From Aequorivita capsosiphonis DSM 23843 (lineage in GTDB: Bacteria > Bacteroidota > Bacteroidia > Flavobacteriales > Flavobacteriaceae), in NCBI RefSeq assembly GCF_000429125.1, contig NZ_AUBG01000014.1:1-64000 (forward strand): 64,000 bases of DNA, written 5' to 3'. The notes under the pieces were generated by a model. It did not search any database. It saw only the letters and a program-made list of their open reading frames with translations, and was not told the DNA's origin. Made by a program: the position numbers and the translations under genes. Positions 46,027-55,193 of the stretch are shown here, one piece after another. The stretch's first letter is position 1. Each line of letters starts with the position of its first letter.

Positions 46027-47052
46027 ATGTACGAAAATCGCTCCCTTTCCGATAAAACTTGGCTGGTACTGAAGGGATTGGCGATGGGCGCTGCCAACAA
46101 AGTTCCCGGCGTATCAGGCGGAGTGGTGGCTTTTGTGGCAGGATTTTATGAAGAGTTTATTTACTCACTGCAAAAAATAAACAAAAAAGCATTTAAGCTT
46201 CTGATTGGCGGTAGATTTAAAAGCTTATACCAATACACCAACGGACAGTTTTTATCGCTATTGATCTTAGGAATGATCATCAGTTACTTCAGCATTTCTA
46301 AGATCTTAGACTACTTAATTGTCCATTACGAATTATACGTTTGGAGCGCTTTCTTCGGAATGATAATAGGGTCCATTTATTTTATTGCAAAAGATTTTGG
46401 CAGTTGGAATCGCAAGTATTTGGCCTATCTACTTTGCGGAGTAATTGCGGGAGTTGGTATCAGTTTTCTGGAACCAGCAAAAGAAAACAGCAACCTGATT
46501 TTTGTGTTTTTCTGCGGAATTATCAGCGTCTCGGGAATGACTTTACCAGGTCTTTCCGGCTCCTTTATCCTGATACTTTTAGGAAACTACGTGTTACTCC
46601 TAGTTGATTCAGTAAATGCACTTTTTGACACTTTTGCCAATATATTTCAATGGGATTTTAGTTGGGTCTATAATCCGGAGCGTATCGAACTTTTAAAGGT
46701 TCTAAGTGTTTTTTCCATGGGTTCTTTGGTTGGTTTGGTCTCGCTTTCACATTTATTGGCCTACGTTCTTAAACGTTTTAAAAAAGCAACTTATGCGGTT
46801 ATCATTGGGTTTATTGCCGGTTCATTAGGTGTAGTTTGGCCGTGGAAAAAGGAAATATATGAAGGTTTTGATTCTTTTGGAAAACCCTTGTTGGATGCAA
46901 ATGGCAGAAAAATAATTACAGGTTATGACCGGTTTTTTCCTTCGGAATTTAGCAAGGAAACCATGCTTGCCATCGTTTTTATGATCATTGGCGCCCTGAT
47001 TGTTCTAAGCTTGGATTGGTACGACAACCTTAAAAACAAACCACATGTCTAA
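46027..47052 (+). CDS. DUF368 transporter, copy 2
   Basis: A 341-residue paralogue of the preceding gene with MGAANKVPGVSGGVVAF near residue 20 and MTLPGLSGSFILILLG near 172; the two proteins share overall helix layout but have diverged strongly. Two adjacent copies are common in flavobacteria and may form a heterodimer or serve different carriers. It overlaps aroE by 8 bases. Confidence 0.88.
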   Translation: MYENRSLSDKTWLVLKGLAMGAANKVPGVSGGVVAFVAGFYEEFIYSLQKINKKAFKLLIGGRFKSLYQYTNGQFLSLLILGMIISYFSISKILDYLIVHYELYVWSAFFGMIIGSIYFIAKDFGSWNRKYLAYLLCGVIAGVGISFLEPAKENSNLIFVFFCGIISVSGMTLPGLSGSFILILLGNYVLLLVDSVNALFDTFANIFQWDFSWVYNPERIELLKVLSVFSMGSLVGLVSLSHLLAYVLKRFKKATYAVIIGFIAGSLGVVWPWKKEIYEGFDSFGKPLLDANGRKIITGYDRFFPSEFSKETMLAIVFMIIGALIVLSLDWYDNLKNKPHV

Positions 47053-47776
47053 ATACGGACTACTGGGCAGAAACATCAGCTACTCTTTTTCAAAAAAATA
47101 CTTTTCTGAAAAATTCAAAAGAGAAAATTTAGCGCATTCGTATGAAAATTTTGACATTTCTTCCATAGAATTATTTCCGAAGATTATTTCTGAGACTAGC
47201 AACCTCAAAGGTTTAAACGTTACTATTCCATATAAGGAAACAGTAATTGAATTTTTAGATAAATTAGATGAAGATGCCGAAAAAATCGGAGCCGTGAATA
47301 CCATAAAAATCGCCAGTAACAAAAAACTGATAGGCTACAACACGGATCATTTTGGGTTCCGAAAATCTCTTGAATCCTTCTTACCTCTTCAGAAAAAAAC
47401 GGCGTTAATACTTGGTACGGGTGGCGCATCAAAAGCGGTTGCGTTTGCACTTAAAAACTTAGGCTTCAGTTTCAAATTTGTAAGCAGGACAACATCTTCA
47501 GAAACACTCACTTATTCAGATTTAAACCAATCCATTATTGAAGACCACTTGTTGATAGTTAATTGCACACCGCTGGGAACTTCTCCAAATATTGCGGATT
47601 GCCCACCTATCCCCTATCAATATTTAACCGAAAACCACCTTCTTTATGATCTTATCTACAACCCCGCGGAAACTACATTTCTAAAACTGGGAAAAAATCA
47701 ACAATCCCAAACCCTTAACGGGTTGGAGATGTTGAAAATACAAGCGGAAAAAGCCTGGGAGATTTGGAATTCATAA
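47045..47776 (+). CDS. aroE: Shikimate dehydrogenase
   Basis: It reduces 3-dehydroshikimate to shikimate with NADPH in aromatic amino-acid synthesis. The catalytic pair K64 (TIPYKE) and D101 (NTDHFGF) is present; the nucleotide loop LGTGGASKAV and the C-terminal GLEMLKIQAEKAWEIW match. At 243 residues it is slightly short, as usual in Bacteroidota. The start overlaps the second DUF368 gene, so expression is coupled. Confidence 0.94.
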   Translation: MSKYGLLGRNISYSFSKKYFSEKFKRENLAHSYENFDISSIELFPKIISETSNLKGLNVTIPYKETVIEFLDKLDEDAEKIGAVNTIKIASNKKLIGYNTDHFGFRKSLESFLPLQKKTALILGTGGASKAVAFALKNLGFSFKFVSRTTSSETLTYSDLNQSIIEDHLLIVNCTPLGTSPNIADCPPIPYQYLTENHLLYDLIYNPAETTFLKLGKNQQSQTLNGLEMLKIQAEKAWEIWNS

Positions 47777-47878
47777 AATTGATGTAAAAACATTCAAAAA
47801 GATGCTGTGTGCTTTGCCATTTGCACAGTTGTTAGTATATTGACGCTCAAAGAAAAATGAACTTAAACATTGAAACAA

Positions 47879-50200
47879 ATGTCCGACGAAAAATTGCCGC
47901 AAGAAGAAAACGAAAAAGAAATCCCTACAACAGATACTCCTCAGGACTCTCAAACTACTTCTGAAAACCCTGAAGTTCCAAAGGAAGCTTCTGAAAAAAC
48001 CGAAACCGAAATTACTGCAGAAGAAAACTCAGTAGATGACGCAAATACAGAAAGGCCTTCTCCTGCTGAAGCTTCGGAGGACGATCCATCCTACGCTAAA
48101 GCTTCGGAGGACGAAGGTCCATCCTACGCTAAAGCTTCGGAGGACGAAGGGGGGGATGGTGTTGAGGAAGCGATGCTTGCTGAAAAGAAATCAGTAGCGG
48201 ATAAAGAATCGACAGAAGCAACTTCTAACGAAAAGATTGAAGCTTCGGAGGATGATCCATCCTTCGCTAAAGCTACGGAGGGTGAAGACCCATCCTTCGC
48301 TAAAGCTACGGAGGATGAAGACCCATCCTTCGCTAAAGCTACGGAGGATGAAGAGGAGGTAGAATCTTCGGAAGATGATGAGGAAGATGAAGATCCGTCC
48401 TACGCTAAAGCTTCGGAGGATGAAGAGGAGGTAGAATCTTCGGAAGATGAGGATGAAGAAGGGGACGATAGCGAAGAAAAAGCTCAAAAAGATTACAGTA
48501 CACTTTCAAAAAAAGAATTAGTTGCTGCTTTGGACACACTTCTAAAGTCCAAAAAAATACAAGAATTAAAACACGATGTTGAGGAAATTCGTTCTGAATT
48601 TAACAGTCAGTTTAATGAAGAATTAGAGCAGAAGAAAGAAGAGTTTCTTGCGGAAGGGGGAAATATCATCGACTTCCACTACACTACTCCACTTAAAAAG
48701 GATTTTAATTCACTTTATTTCGACTATAAAGAAAAACGCAACAACCATTATAAAACCCTTAAAAAGGATTTACAGTCCAACTTAGATAAGCGATGGGAGT
48801 TAATTGAAGAACTCAAGAGCCTTTTAAACACAGAGGAAAATATTAACACCACTTACAAGCATTTTAAGGATATTCAAGAAAAATGGCATCTTGCAGGAGC
48901 AATTCCACGAGACAAATACAATACGGTTTGGAATACATACCATCATCACGTGGAAAATTTCTACGATTTTCTTCACCTAAACCGTGAATTCCGTGATCTG
49001 GATTTTAAACACAACTTAGATGCCAAATTAAAGCTAATTACCCGTGCCGAAGAACTTGCACAGGAAGCAAACGTAAATAAGGCATTCCGCGAATTACAGA
49101 TGCTCCATAAAATGTGGAAAGAGGAAATTGGGCCTGTTGCCAAAGAATATCGCGACGAAGTTTGGGATAAATTTAGCGATGCCACAAAAGTGATCCACGA
49201 TAAGCGCCAAGGACAATTGGCCGAAATGGAAAAAGACTTTGAAGATAATTACGAAAAGAAAAAACAGCTTGTTGAGGAAATAAAAAAAGCAACCGAGGAG
49301 GCTAAACCAAGTCATCAATGGTGGCAAAATGCCATTAAGAAAACACAGGAATTTCGGGATGCTTTCTTTAATACAGGTCGCGTACCTAGAGCCAATAACA
49401 AAGAAATCTGGAAAGCTTTTAAAGATGCTACCGGAAACTTTAACCATCAAAAAAACAGCTTTTATAAAAATCAGAAAAAGGAACAGTACACCAATTTGGA
49501 AAAGAAACGGGAGTTGATAAAAACTGCCGAAGAGAACAAAGACAGTGAGGATTTTGATGTTACAACCCCTTTGATGAAAACTATTCAAAACGATTGGAAA
49601 AATATTGGTCACGTACCCCGAAAGGATAGTGATAAAATATGGAAACAATTTAAAAAAGCTTGTAACCATTACTTTGACCGCGTTCACGCAGAAAAAAACC
49701 AAGCCAATAAAGAAGAGGTTGTTCATTTAGAAGCTAAAGAAAAAATGCTGGAACAACTGGGTTCATTTGAACTTAGCGGCGATCATAAAGCTGATATAAA
49801 ATCCATCAAGGAAAACATTACCGCTTGGAAAAATATTGGACGTGTTCCCTACAACAAACGTAATATTGAGCAAAAATTCAATAAGATTCTAGACGGACTA
49901 TTTTCTAAATTGGATTTAGGTAAAAAAGAAACTGAGCTTATCAAGTTTGATAACAAACTAAACACGCTCGTCAACAGAGAAGATGATCGAAAATTAAAGA
50001 ACGAACATTTCTTTATTTCAAAAAAGATTGACGAAACCAGAGACGAGATACGCCAACTGGAAAATAACTTAGGCTTCTTCCGTCACGTAGATGACGACAA
50101 TCCAATGGTAGTTGAAGTTAATAAAAACATTGATCGCCATAAAGAACAACTTGAGGTTTGGAAAGCAAAGCTTTCGAAAATCAAGGAAGTTAGAGAGTAA
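47879..50200 (+). CDS. DUF349 protein with repeat-derived acidic N-terminus
   Basis: The C-terminal ~550 residues carry several helical DUF349 repeats (WHLAGAIPRDKYNTVWNTY, WKNIGHVPRKDSDKIWKQF, WKNIGRVPYNKRNIEQKF). The first ~210 residues are highly acidic and built partly from six copies of a PS(Y/F)AKA(S/T)E(D/G)E unit. That unit is a translated short DNA repeat, TCC(T)(A/T)CGCTAAAGCT(T/A)CGGAGGA. I start at ATG 47879; the TTG three codons upstream is unlikely. Function of DUF349 proteins is unknown; the acidic part is probably disordered. A terminator follows. Confidence 0.88.
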   Translation: MSDEKLPQEENEKEIPTTDTPQDSQTTSENPEVPKEASEKTETEITAEENSVDDANTERPSPAEASEDDPSYAKASEDEGPSYAKASEDEGGDGVEEAMLAEKKSVADKESTEATSNEKIEASEDDPSFAKATEGEDPSFAKATEDEDPSFAKATEDEEEVESSEDDEEDEDPSYAKASEDEEEVESSEDEDEEGDDSEEKAQKDYSTLSKKELVAALDTLLKSKKIQELKHDVEEIRSEFNSQFNEELEQKKEEFLAEGGNIIDFHYTTPLKKDFNSLYFDYKEKRNNHYKTLKKDLQSNLDKRWELIEELKSLLNTEENINTTYKHFKDIQEKWHLAGAIPRDKYNTVWNTYHHHVENFYDFLHLNREFRDLDFKHNLDAKLKLITRAEELAQEANVNKAFRELQMLHKMWKEEIGPVAKEYRDEVWDKFSDATKVIHDKRQGQLAEMEKDFEDNYEKKKQLVEEIKKATEEAKPSHQWWQNAIKKTQEFRDAFFNTGRVPRANNKEIWKAFKDATGNFNHQKNSFYKNQKKEQYTNLEKKRELIKTAEENKDSEDFDVTTPLMKTIQNDWKNIGHVPRKDSDKIWKQFKKACNHYFDRVHAEKNQANKEEVVHLEAKEKMLEQLGSFELSGDHKADIKSIKENITAWKNIGRVPYNKRNIEQKFNKILDGLFSKLDLGKKETELIKFDNKLNTLVNREDDRKLKNEHFFISKKIDETRDEIRQLENNLGFFRHVDDDNPMVVEVNKNIDRHKEQLEVWKAKLSKIKEVRE
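48082..48430 (+). repeat. Six coding copies of a CGCTAAAGCT repeat
   Basis: The core (TAC or TTC)GCTAAAGCT(T or A)CGGAGG recurs six times in frame: two Tyr/Ser-type units near 48090-48145, three Phe/Thr-type units near 48260-48345 and one Tyr/Ser-type unit near 48398. The unit is itself partly palindromic around AGCTT. Variation between units suggests separate insertions or slippage and conversion. Confidence 0.85.
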
Positions 50201-50210
50201 TAAAACTTAA

Positions 50211-50243
50211 AAATGCCGGATGAAAATTCGGCATTTTTTTTTA
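50211..50243 (+). terminator. Terminator after DUF349 gene
   Basis: AAATGCCG and CGGCATTT form an 8-bp stem (50211-50218 with 50229-50236) followed directly by a run of T. It lies 10 bases after the stop codon. Confidence 0.88.
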
Positions 50244-50426
50244 CAATTGCGGGTGGCATATTTCTTGGATTTGGAAGAATAGCGTTGCGGAGGGCTGCGG
50301 ATTTATTACCACGAATTCACGAATTTTCTTTGAATATTTTCTTCTCTCGCAAACCAGCCTCCGGCAGGCAGGGACGCCATGTCGCAAAGTATATTTTCAA
50401 CTACCGACTCCCAACTGAAATTGAAA

Positions 50427-50510
50427 TCGAGCCTTCGATACATTTTGAAAGCGAGAAAGTTTGATTCTTAATTTTTATTATTTGGAGTGCTTTCAAAACA
50501 CTCAGGGACC
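50427..50510 (-). repeat. 84-bp stem-loop repeat, copy C (inverted)
   Basis: The reverse complement reads GGTCCCTGAGTGTTTTGAAAG to GTATCGAAGGCTCGA and matches copy B at nearly every position. Confidence 0.85.
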
Positions 50511-50795
50511 TTTGAAGGTCGAAATTTGTTTTTTTGGATTTTGGAACCTGCCCGTCTGGTTTACCCGCCGTAGGAGTGCAGGCGGTTTTGCTCTTTGGAA
50601 TTTGGTTTTTGGAGCTTTTTGTTGTTTGCTTTTTGAATTTTTATCCTTTGGTATTTACCTGCCCGTCCGGCAGGCGAGTTTGGAATTTGTCATTTGGAAT
50701 TTTTAGTTTATAAACCTTAAATCTGGAACCTTGAATAATCTACTGCCAACTGAATACTGCGATTTCTTTCACTGATCACTGATCACTGACTACTA

Positions 50796-51569
50796 CTACT
50801 TACTTTTAGCTTCATTCCAATAAACATCCATCTCAGCCAAAGTCATATCTTTTAAAGATTTATTCATTTCTTTCGCCTTGACTTCTAAATACTGAAAGCG
50901 TTTTATAAATTTTTTATTGGTTCGTTCCAATGCGTTTTCAGGGTTTACTTTTAGGAAACGGGCATAGTTTATCATGGAGAAAAGAACATCTCCAAATTCG
51001 GCTTCAATCTTATCTTGGTTGTTTTCATTGATTTCGTGCTGCAACTCTCCCAGTTCTTCCTCCAACTTTTCAAAAACTTGTTGGGGCTCTTCCCAATCAA
51101 AACCTACCCCTGCAACTTTTTCTTGAATTCGGCTGGCTTTAACCAATGATGGTAAAGATTTCGGAACACCTTCCAAAACGCTATTTTTACCCTCTTTTAA
51201 TTTCAAATTCTCCCAGTTCCGCTTTACTTCTTCTTCATCTGCAACCACAACATCACCATAAATATGAGGATGGCGGGAAATTAACTTTTCACAGATGGAA
51301 TTACATACATCGGCAATGTCAAAATCTTTGGTTTCACTACCAATTTTTGCGTAAAAGACAATATGTAAAAGCACATCACTTAATTCTTTTTTTACTTCAT
51401 CCAGATCGTTTTCCAAAATAGCATCGCCCAACTCATAAGTTTCCTCAATAGTTAAGTGCCTTAGCGTTTCCATCGTTTGCTTTTTGTCCCACGGGCATTG
51501 CTCCCGCAGTTCGTCCATGATGGTCAATAATCTATCAAATGCTTGTAGTTGTATTTTGCGTGAGTTCAT
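50796..51569 (-). CDS. mazG: Nucleoside triphosphate pyrophosphohydrolase
   Basis: It hydrolyses (d)NTPs to monophosphates, a house-cleaning role. Two MazG domains are present. The first has CPWDKKQTMETLRHLTIEE near residue 20-40, with metal-binding EExxE/ExxD in EETYELGDAI and KKELSDVLLHIVF; the second has KLEEELGELQHEI and EAEFGDVLFSMINYARF. Length 257 is normal. A terminator lies upstream, between it and the DUF5606 gene, so it has its own promoter. Confidence 0.94.
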   Translation of the reverse strand: MNSRKIQLQAFDRLLTIMDELREQCPWDKKQTMETLRHLTIEETYELGDAILENDLDEVKKELSDVLLHIVFYAKIGSETKDFDIADVCNSICEKLISRHPHIYGDVVVADEEEVKRNWENLKLKEGKNSVLEGVPKSLPSLVKASRIQEKVAGVGFDWEEPQQVFEKLEEELGELQHEINENNQDKIEAEFGDVLFSMINYARFLKVNPENALERTNKKFIKRFQYLEVKAKEMNKSLKDMTLAEMDVYWNEAKSK

Positions 51570-51708
51570 GGTATGCTGTGATTCGTTAATGTGAGGATTG
51601 TGATTTGTGAGTTACACCAATTAATCATTCAAATATAATTGGCACTACAAAGTTTGTCATTTACCGCCAATTCTCGAATAAATTTGATGGCTAACTTTTC
51701 AAAAAGAG

Positions 51709-51744
51709 AAAATCCCTTAAACCATATTGGATTAAGGGATTTTT
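51709..51744. terminator. Terminator after DUF5606 gene
   Basis: AAATCCCTTAA and TTAAGGGATTT form a perfect 11-bp stem with an 11-base loop, with T-rich DNA on both sides, so it could act in either direction. It lies downstream of the minus-strand DUF5606 gene. Confidence 0.85.
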
Positions 51745-51779
51745 AGAATAAATTGAATTAAGCAATAAAATACCTAATA

Positions 51780-52340
51780 TTATTTTTTGCGTGCAGCAGT
51801 ACTTTTTGCTGTGGCGCCTTTTTTGGCAGAGGATGCTTTAGGTGTTGCTGATTTTGGCGCAGCAGCCTTTTTAGGCATCACTTCCTTTTTTTCTTTAGAT
51901 TTTACATCTGCTTCTGATCCTTCATCGGCAGTTGATGATTTTTCTTCTTTTGGTGCAGAGAAATCTGTAAGACCGTTTTTCACAAGCATATTGTACCATT
52001 GTACAACCTTTTTGATGTCGCTTACATAAACTCGATCCTCATCATAATCTGGCATAATCCCAAAGAAAAATTCTTCAAGTTCTTCCTTTGGAACTTTGTG
52101 GTTTATGGTTTCCTTACCTTCTTCTTTTTCAGAAATCTTTTTGAAAACCTCACGAAGTGGTACTTCTTCTGTCAACGTATAGATTGCGATCTCAGAGAGC
52201 AAGCTAACGTTATGACGACCACTTACATTAATGGTTTTGCCATCTAGAAGAGACTCTGCTATAAAACCAGCACGGGTCTGTGATTTAAGTTTATAAAGAC
52301 CGGGCTTGCCGGCGATTGAAAGCACTTTTTCTAAGCTCAT
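51780..52340 (-). CDS. DUF5606 protein with basic tail
   Basis: The N-terminal ~125 residues (LEKVLSIAGKPGLYKLKSQT, FFFGIMPDYDEDRVYVSDIKKVVQWYN) are DUF5606, conserved in Bacteroidota. A Ser/Glu-rich linker leads to a Lys/Ala/Pro-rich tail (KKAAAPKSATPK type) like histone-H1-like tails, which may bind nucleic acid. The function is unknown. It lies just downstream of peptide deformylase in the same direction, with a gap of 65 bases. Confidence 0.88.
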   Translation of the reverse strand: MSLEKVLSIAGKPGLYKLKSQTRAGFIAESLLDGKTINVSGRHNVSLLSEIAIYTLTEEVPLREVFKKISEKEEGKETINHKVPKEELEEFFFGIMPDYDEDRVYVSDIKKVVQWYNMLVKNGLTDFSAPKEEKSSTADEGSEADVKSKEKKEVMPKKAAAPKSATPKASSAKKGATAKSTAARKK

Positions 52341-52405
52341 AAAATTCTTTTATAAATTTCTAACGCTTGCAAATATCTTTGGTTTCATTGATATACACAA
52401 GTCTG

Positions 52406-52996
52406 TTAACGTTTCTTTTTTGCATTTGGAAATTTCATTCTATAATCAATACTCACTTTCCCTTTAGAAATGTTGCTTAGCTTACTTTTTATTAAACGTT
52501 TTTTTAATGGGGAAAGCTTATCAGTGAATAGAATACCCTCTATATGGTCATATTCGTGCTGTATTATTCGAGCAACAATGCCTTTAAAAGTTTCTTTGTG
52601 TTTTTTAAAATTTTCGTCAAAAAACTCAATTACAATTTCCGGCTGACGAAAAACATCCTCACGTACATCGGGAATGCTTAAACATCCCTCGTTGAACGCC
52701 CATTCATCACCAGACTCCTCAACAATACGGGCATTGATAAAGACTCTTTTAAACGTGGCTAAAAAATTCCGTTCTTCTTCCGTAAGATCTTCATCGTCCC
52801 CAAAAGGAGTTGCATCTACTATAAAAATACGAATAGGCAAATTTACTTGCGGAGCCGCAAGGCCAATACCACGCGCTTCGTACATGGTTTCGAACATATT
52901 TTCAAGCACCGCATCCAACTTTGGATACTCCTTGGTTATTTCTTCGGTTTCTTTTCTTAAAACGGGATCCCCGTATGCAACAATTGGTAAAATCAT
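52406..52996 (-). CDS. def: Peptide deformylase
   Basis: It removes the N-formyl group from new proteins. All three motifs are intact: GIGLAAPQ (43-50), EGCLSIP with metal ligand C105, and QHEYDH with H147, E148 and H151. The 196-residue length suits the Bacteroidota type with an insertion of acidic residues near 67-75. ruvX lies upstream in the same direction, probably one mRNA with DUF5606. Confidence 0.96.
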   Translation of the reverse strand: MILPIVAYGDPVLRKETEEITKEYPKLDAVLENMFETMYEARGIGLAAPQVNLPIRIFIVDATPFGDDEDLTEEERNFLATFKRVFINARIVEESGDEWAFNEGCLSIPDVREDVFRQPEIVIEFFDENFKKHKETFKGIVARIIQHEYDHIEGILFTDKLSPLKKRLIKSKLSNISKGKVSIDYRMKFPNAKKKR

Positions 52997-53139
52997 TATA
53001 TTATCTATTGTTATTTTTTATTCTTTATTAAAATCGAACTTTATCTTGAAAGTAGCCTAATTCAAATAATTCTTTCCAGTAACCTATTTCACGTCTACTG
53101 TAAACTGCCATCGCTACTGTAAACTCTTTCTTCTTTCTT

Positions 53140-53550
53140 CTATAAATTATAAAGATATTCCTGAAGAATAATCGTCGCACTAATCTCATCAACCAAGGCT
53201 TTATTTCGTCTTTGTTTCTTTTTCAGGCCGCTGTCTATCATGGTTTGGAAAGCCATTTTGCTGGTATAGCGTTCATCAACTCGTTTCACTTCTAAGTCGG
53301 AAAATATATTGGAAAATTTCTTTAAAAATTTTTGAATTTCTTCTTCGATGCTGGAATGGGTCCCATCTTTTTGCTTTGGTTCGCCTACTAAAATCAGCTC
53401 TACTTTTTCTGAAGCGATATATTTCTTCAAAAACTCCATCAATTCAGAAGTTGCCACGGTAGTCAAACCTGAAGCAATTAACTTCATTTCGTCTGTAATG
53501 GCAATGCCTGTGCGCTTGCTGCCGTAATCCAAAGCCAAAATTCTTCCCAT
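53140..53550 (-). CDS. ruvX: RuvX/YqgF RNase H-fold nuclease
   Basis: A putative Holliday-junction resolvase also linked to rRNA 5-prime processing. It has an RNase H-like fold with LALDYGSKRTGIAI (Asp8), VGEPKQKDG, VDERYTSKMA and a C-terminal DEISATIILQEYL supplying the last acidic residues. Length 136 is standard. It is the first gene of ruvX-def-DUF5606. Confidence 0.93.
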   Translation of the reverse strand: MGRILALDYGSKRTGIAITDEMKLIASGLTTVATSELMEFLKKYIASEKVELILVGEPKQKDGTHSSIEEEIQKFLKKFSNIFSDLEVKRVDERYTSKMAFQTMIDSGLKKKQRRNKALVDEISATIILQEYLYNL

Positions 53551-53727
53551 ATCGAATGCAAAAATAAGGGTTTAGGAAATAGTATGCTAAAAATCGCTAC
53601 TTAATTGAATTGGAGGTTTTATATTTGTGGAAAATGGAAGCATGAAACCCGACTTGAAGAAACAAGACAGAAAAGTCTTTGTTGTCAGTCTTAGCTCGTG
53701 CCTCCCTATAATCTTGATTCAAAAAAA

Positions 53728-54543
53728 ATGACCGAACTCCAACAAACTATAGAAAAAGCCTGGGAAGACCGTTCCCTACTTACCGAAACCGAAACAATAG
53801 TCGCCATTCGCGAAGTAGTTAATCTTTGTGACAGCGGTAAACTGCGCTGCGCAGAACCAACTCAAGATGGGTGGAAGGTGAACGAATGGGTTAAAAAAGC
53901 AATCGTTCTGTATTTCCCTATTCAAAAAATGAAGACTATGGAAGTAGGGATTTTTGAATATCACGATAAAATTCCATTAAAATCTGGTTATGAAGCCAAG
54001 GGAATCCGTGTAGTGCCTCATGCTGTTGCAAGGCACGGCGCTTACATTTCCAGAGGCGTCATCCTCATGCCTAGTTATGTAAACATTGGGGCTTATGTAG
54101 ACGAAGGCACGATGGTAGATACTTGGGCTACTGTGGGTAGCTGCGCACAAATCGGTAAAAACGTACACCTAAGCGGTGGCGTGGGTATTGGTGGCGTATT
54201 AGAGCCATTGCAAGCTGCACCTGTAATTATTGAAGACAATGCTTTTATCGGCTCCCGTTGTATTGTGGTTGAAGGTGTTCGCGTGGGTAAAGAAGCCGTT
54301 TTGGGCGCCAATGTAGTGCTTACTGCTTCCACAAAAATTATAGATGTAACTGGTGAAAATCCGGTAGAAATAAAAGGATATGTCCCAGATCGTTCCGTAG
54401 TTATTCCGGGAAGCTATACCAAAAAATTTCCCGCTGGGGAATATCAAGTTCCTTGTGCGCTGATTATTGGTAAGCGAAAGGAAAGTACCAACTTAAAAAC
54501 ATCGTTAAATGATGCTTTGCGCGAATATAGCGTGGCAGTATAA
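53728..54543 (+). CDS. dapD: Tetrahydrodipicolinate N-succinyltransferase
   Basis: The succinylation step of lysine/diaminopimelate synthesis. An N-terminal helical domain (1-100) is followed by a left-handed beta-helix of hexapeptide repeats (for example VNIGAYVDEGTMVDTWATVG and ENAFIGSRCIVVEGV-like units) and the C-terminal YTKKFPAGEYQVPCALIIGKR. ATG at 53728 starts the family-typical MTELQQTIEKAW; a GTG at 53698 adds ten unlikely residues. TATATTTG at 53620-53627 is a good -7 box. Confidence 0.95.
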   Translation: MTELQQTIEKAWEDRSLLTETETIVAIREVVNLCDSGKLRCAEPTQDGWKVNEWVKKAIVLYFPIQKMKTMEVGIFEYHDKIPLKSGYEAKGIRVVPHAVARHGAYISRGVILMPSYVNIGAYVDEGTMVDTWATVGSCAQIGKNVHLSGGVGIGGVLEPLQAAPVIIEDNAFIGSRCIVVEGVRVGKEAVLGANVVLTASTKIIDVTGENPVEIKGYVPDRSVVIPGSYTKKFPAGEYQVPCALIIGKRKESTNLKTSLNDALREYSVAV

Positions 54544-54601
54544 AATTAATATGACTAATTTTAAAAAAAATAACAACTGACTTTAAACTAAAATAGAAAT
54601 C

Positions 54602-55114
54602 ATGAAAAAACTATCGACGCTAGTTCTACTTTTAATTACATTTTCCGTTTTTGCACAAAAAGACACCACTCCAACGGATAGCTTTACTGTAAACGGAGCA
54701 CTGAAAAAAGAACTTAAATTCAGTCTAACCGATATTGAAAAGTATCAACCAAAAATAATCGATGAAGTTTCAGTTACAAATTATAAAAATGCGTCTGGAA
54801 GTACTGCAAAACAGATGAAGGGAGTTTTGGCAAAAGATATTTTAAAAGGGCAACAGTACAATTCCCAAAATCCAAAAGTACAAAGTGAATACACTATCAT
54901 CTTTAAAAACGCAGCTGGTTCTAAACTAGTTTATTCTTGGGATGAGCTATTTAATTCTAGCCTTGGAGATTCTGTTTATATTATTACTTCAAATGATGGG
55001 AAAATGCTAAGCGATATGAAGGATCGGATTTTAGTAATATCAGCTTCCGATTTGAAAACAGAACCTAGCTTTATTAAAAACTTGAGTGAAATTACAATTC
55101 AAAAAGAAAATTAA
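54602..55114 (+). CDS. Exported protein resembling molybdopterin-binding (YedY-type) fold
   Basis: A 170-residue protein with a signal peptide ending VFAQ (about residue 18). The mature part (FTVNGALKKELKFSLTDIEKY, MKGVLAKDIL, DGKMLSDMKDRILVISASD) follows the layout of the oxidoreductase molybdopterin-binding domain. The Mo-ligating Cys is absent, so it is probably a cofactor-less relative that binds something else. It follows dapD by about 60 bases but may have its own promoter. Fold assignment is tentative. Confidence 0.65.
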   Translation: MKKLSTLVLLLITFSVFAQKDTTPTDSFTVNGALKKELKFSLTDIEKYQPKIIDEVSVTNYKNASGSTAKQMKGVLAKDILKGQQYNSQNPKVQSEYTIIFKNAAGSKLVYSWDELFNSSLGDSVYIITSNDGKMLSDMKDRILVISASDLKTEPSFIKNLSEITIQKEN

Positions 55115-55193
55115 GAAAGCACAGAGCGACATCTAGTTTTAAATGATTAGACTTATTATAGGGTTTAGATTTACTCCTTTCAATTAAGTTTAA

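Larger units (their letters stand above)
50201..50795. other. Gap with terminator and dispersed repeats
   Basis: After the terminator no gene is supported. It contains GC-rich palindromes CCTCCGGCAGGCAGGG (near 50350) and CCTGCCCGTCCGGCAGGCG (near 50660), an ACCCGCCGTAGGAG fragment (near 50563), the inverted copy C of the stem-loop repeat, and at its right end ACTGATCACTGATCACTGACT-type heptamer relatives. Confidence 0.65.

Noticed and set aside
49094-49726. A 210-codon minus-strand frame inside the DUF349 gene
   Set aside because: Antisense of Lys/Glu-rich coding sequence gives long Phe/Leu-rich frames; no independent signal supports it.
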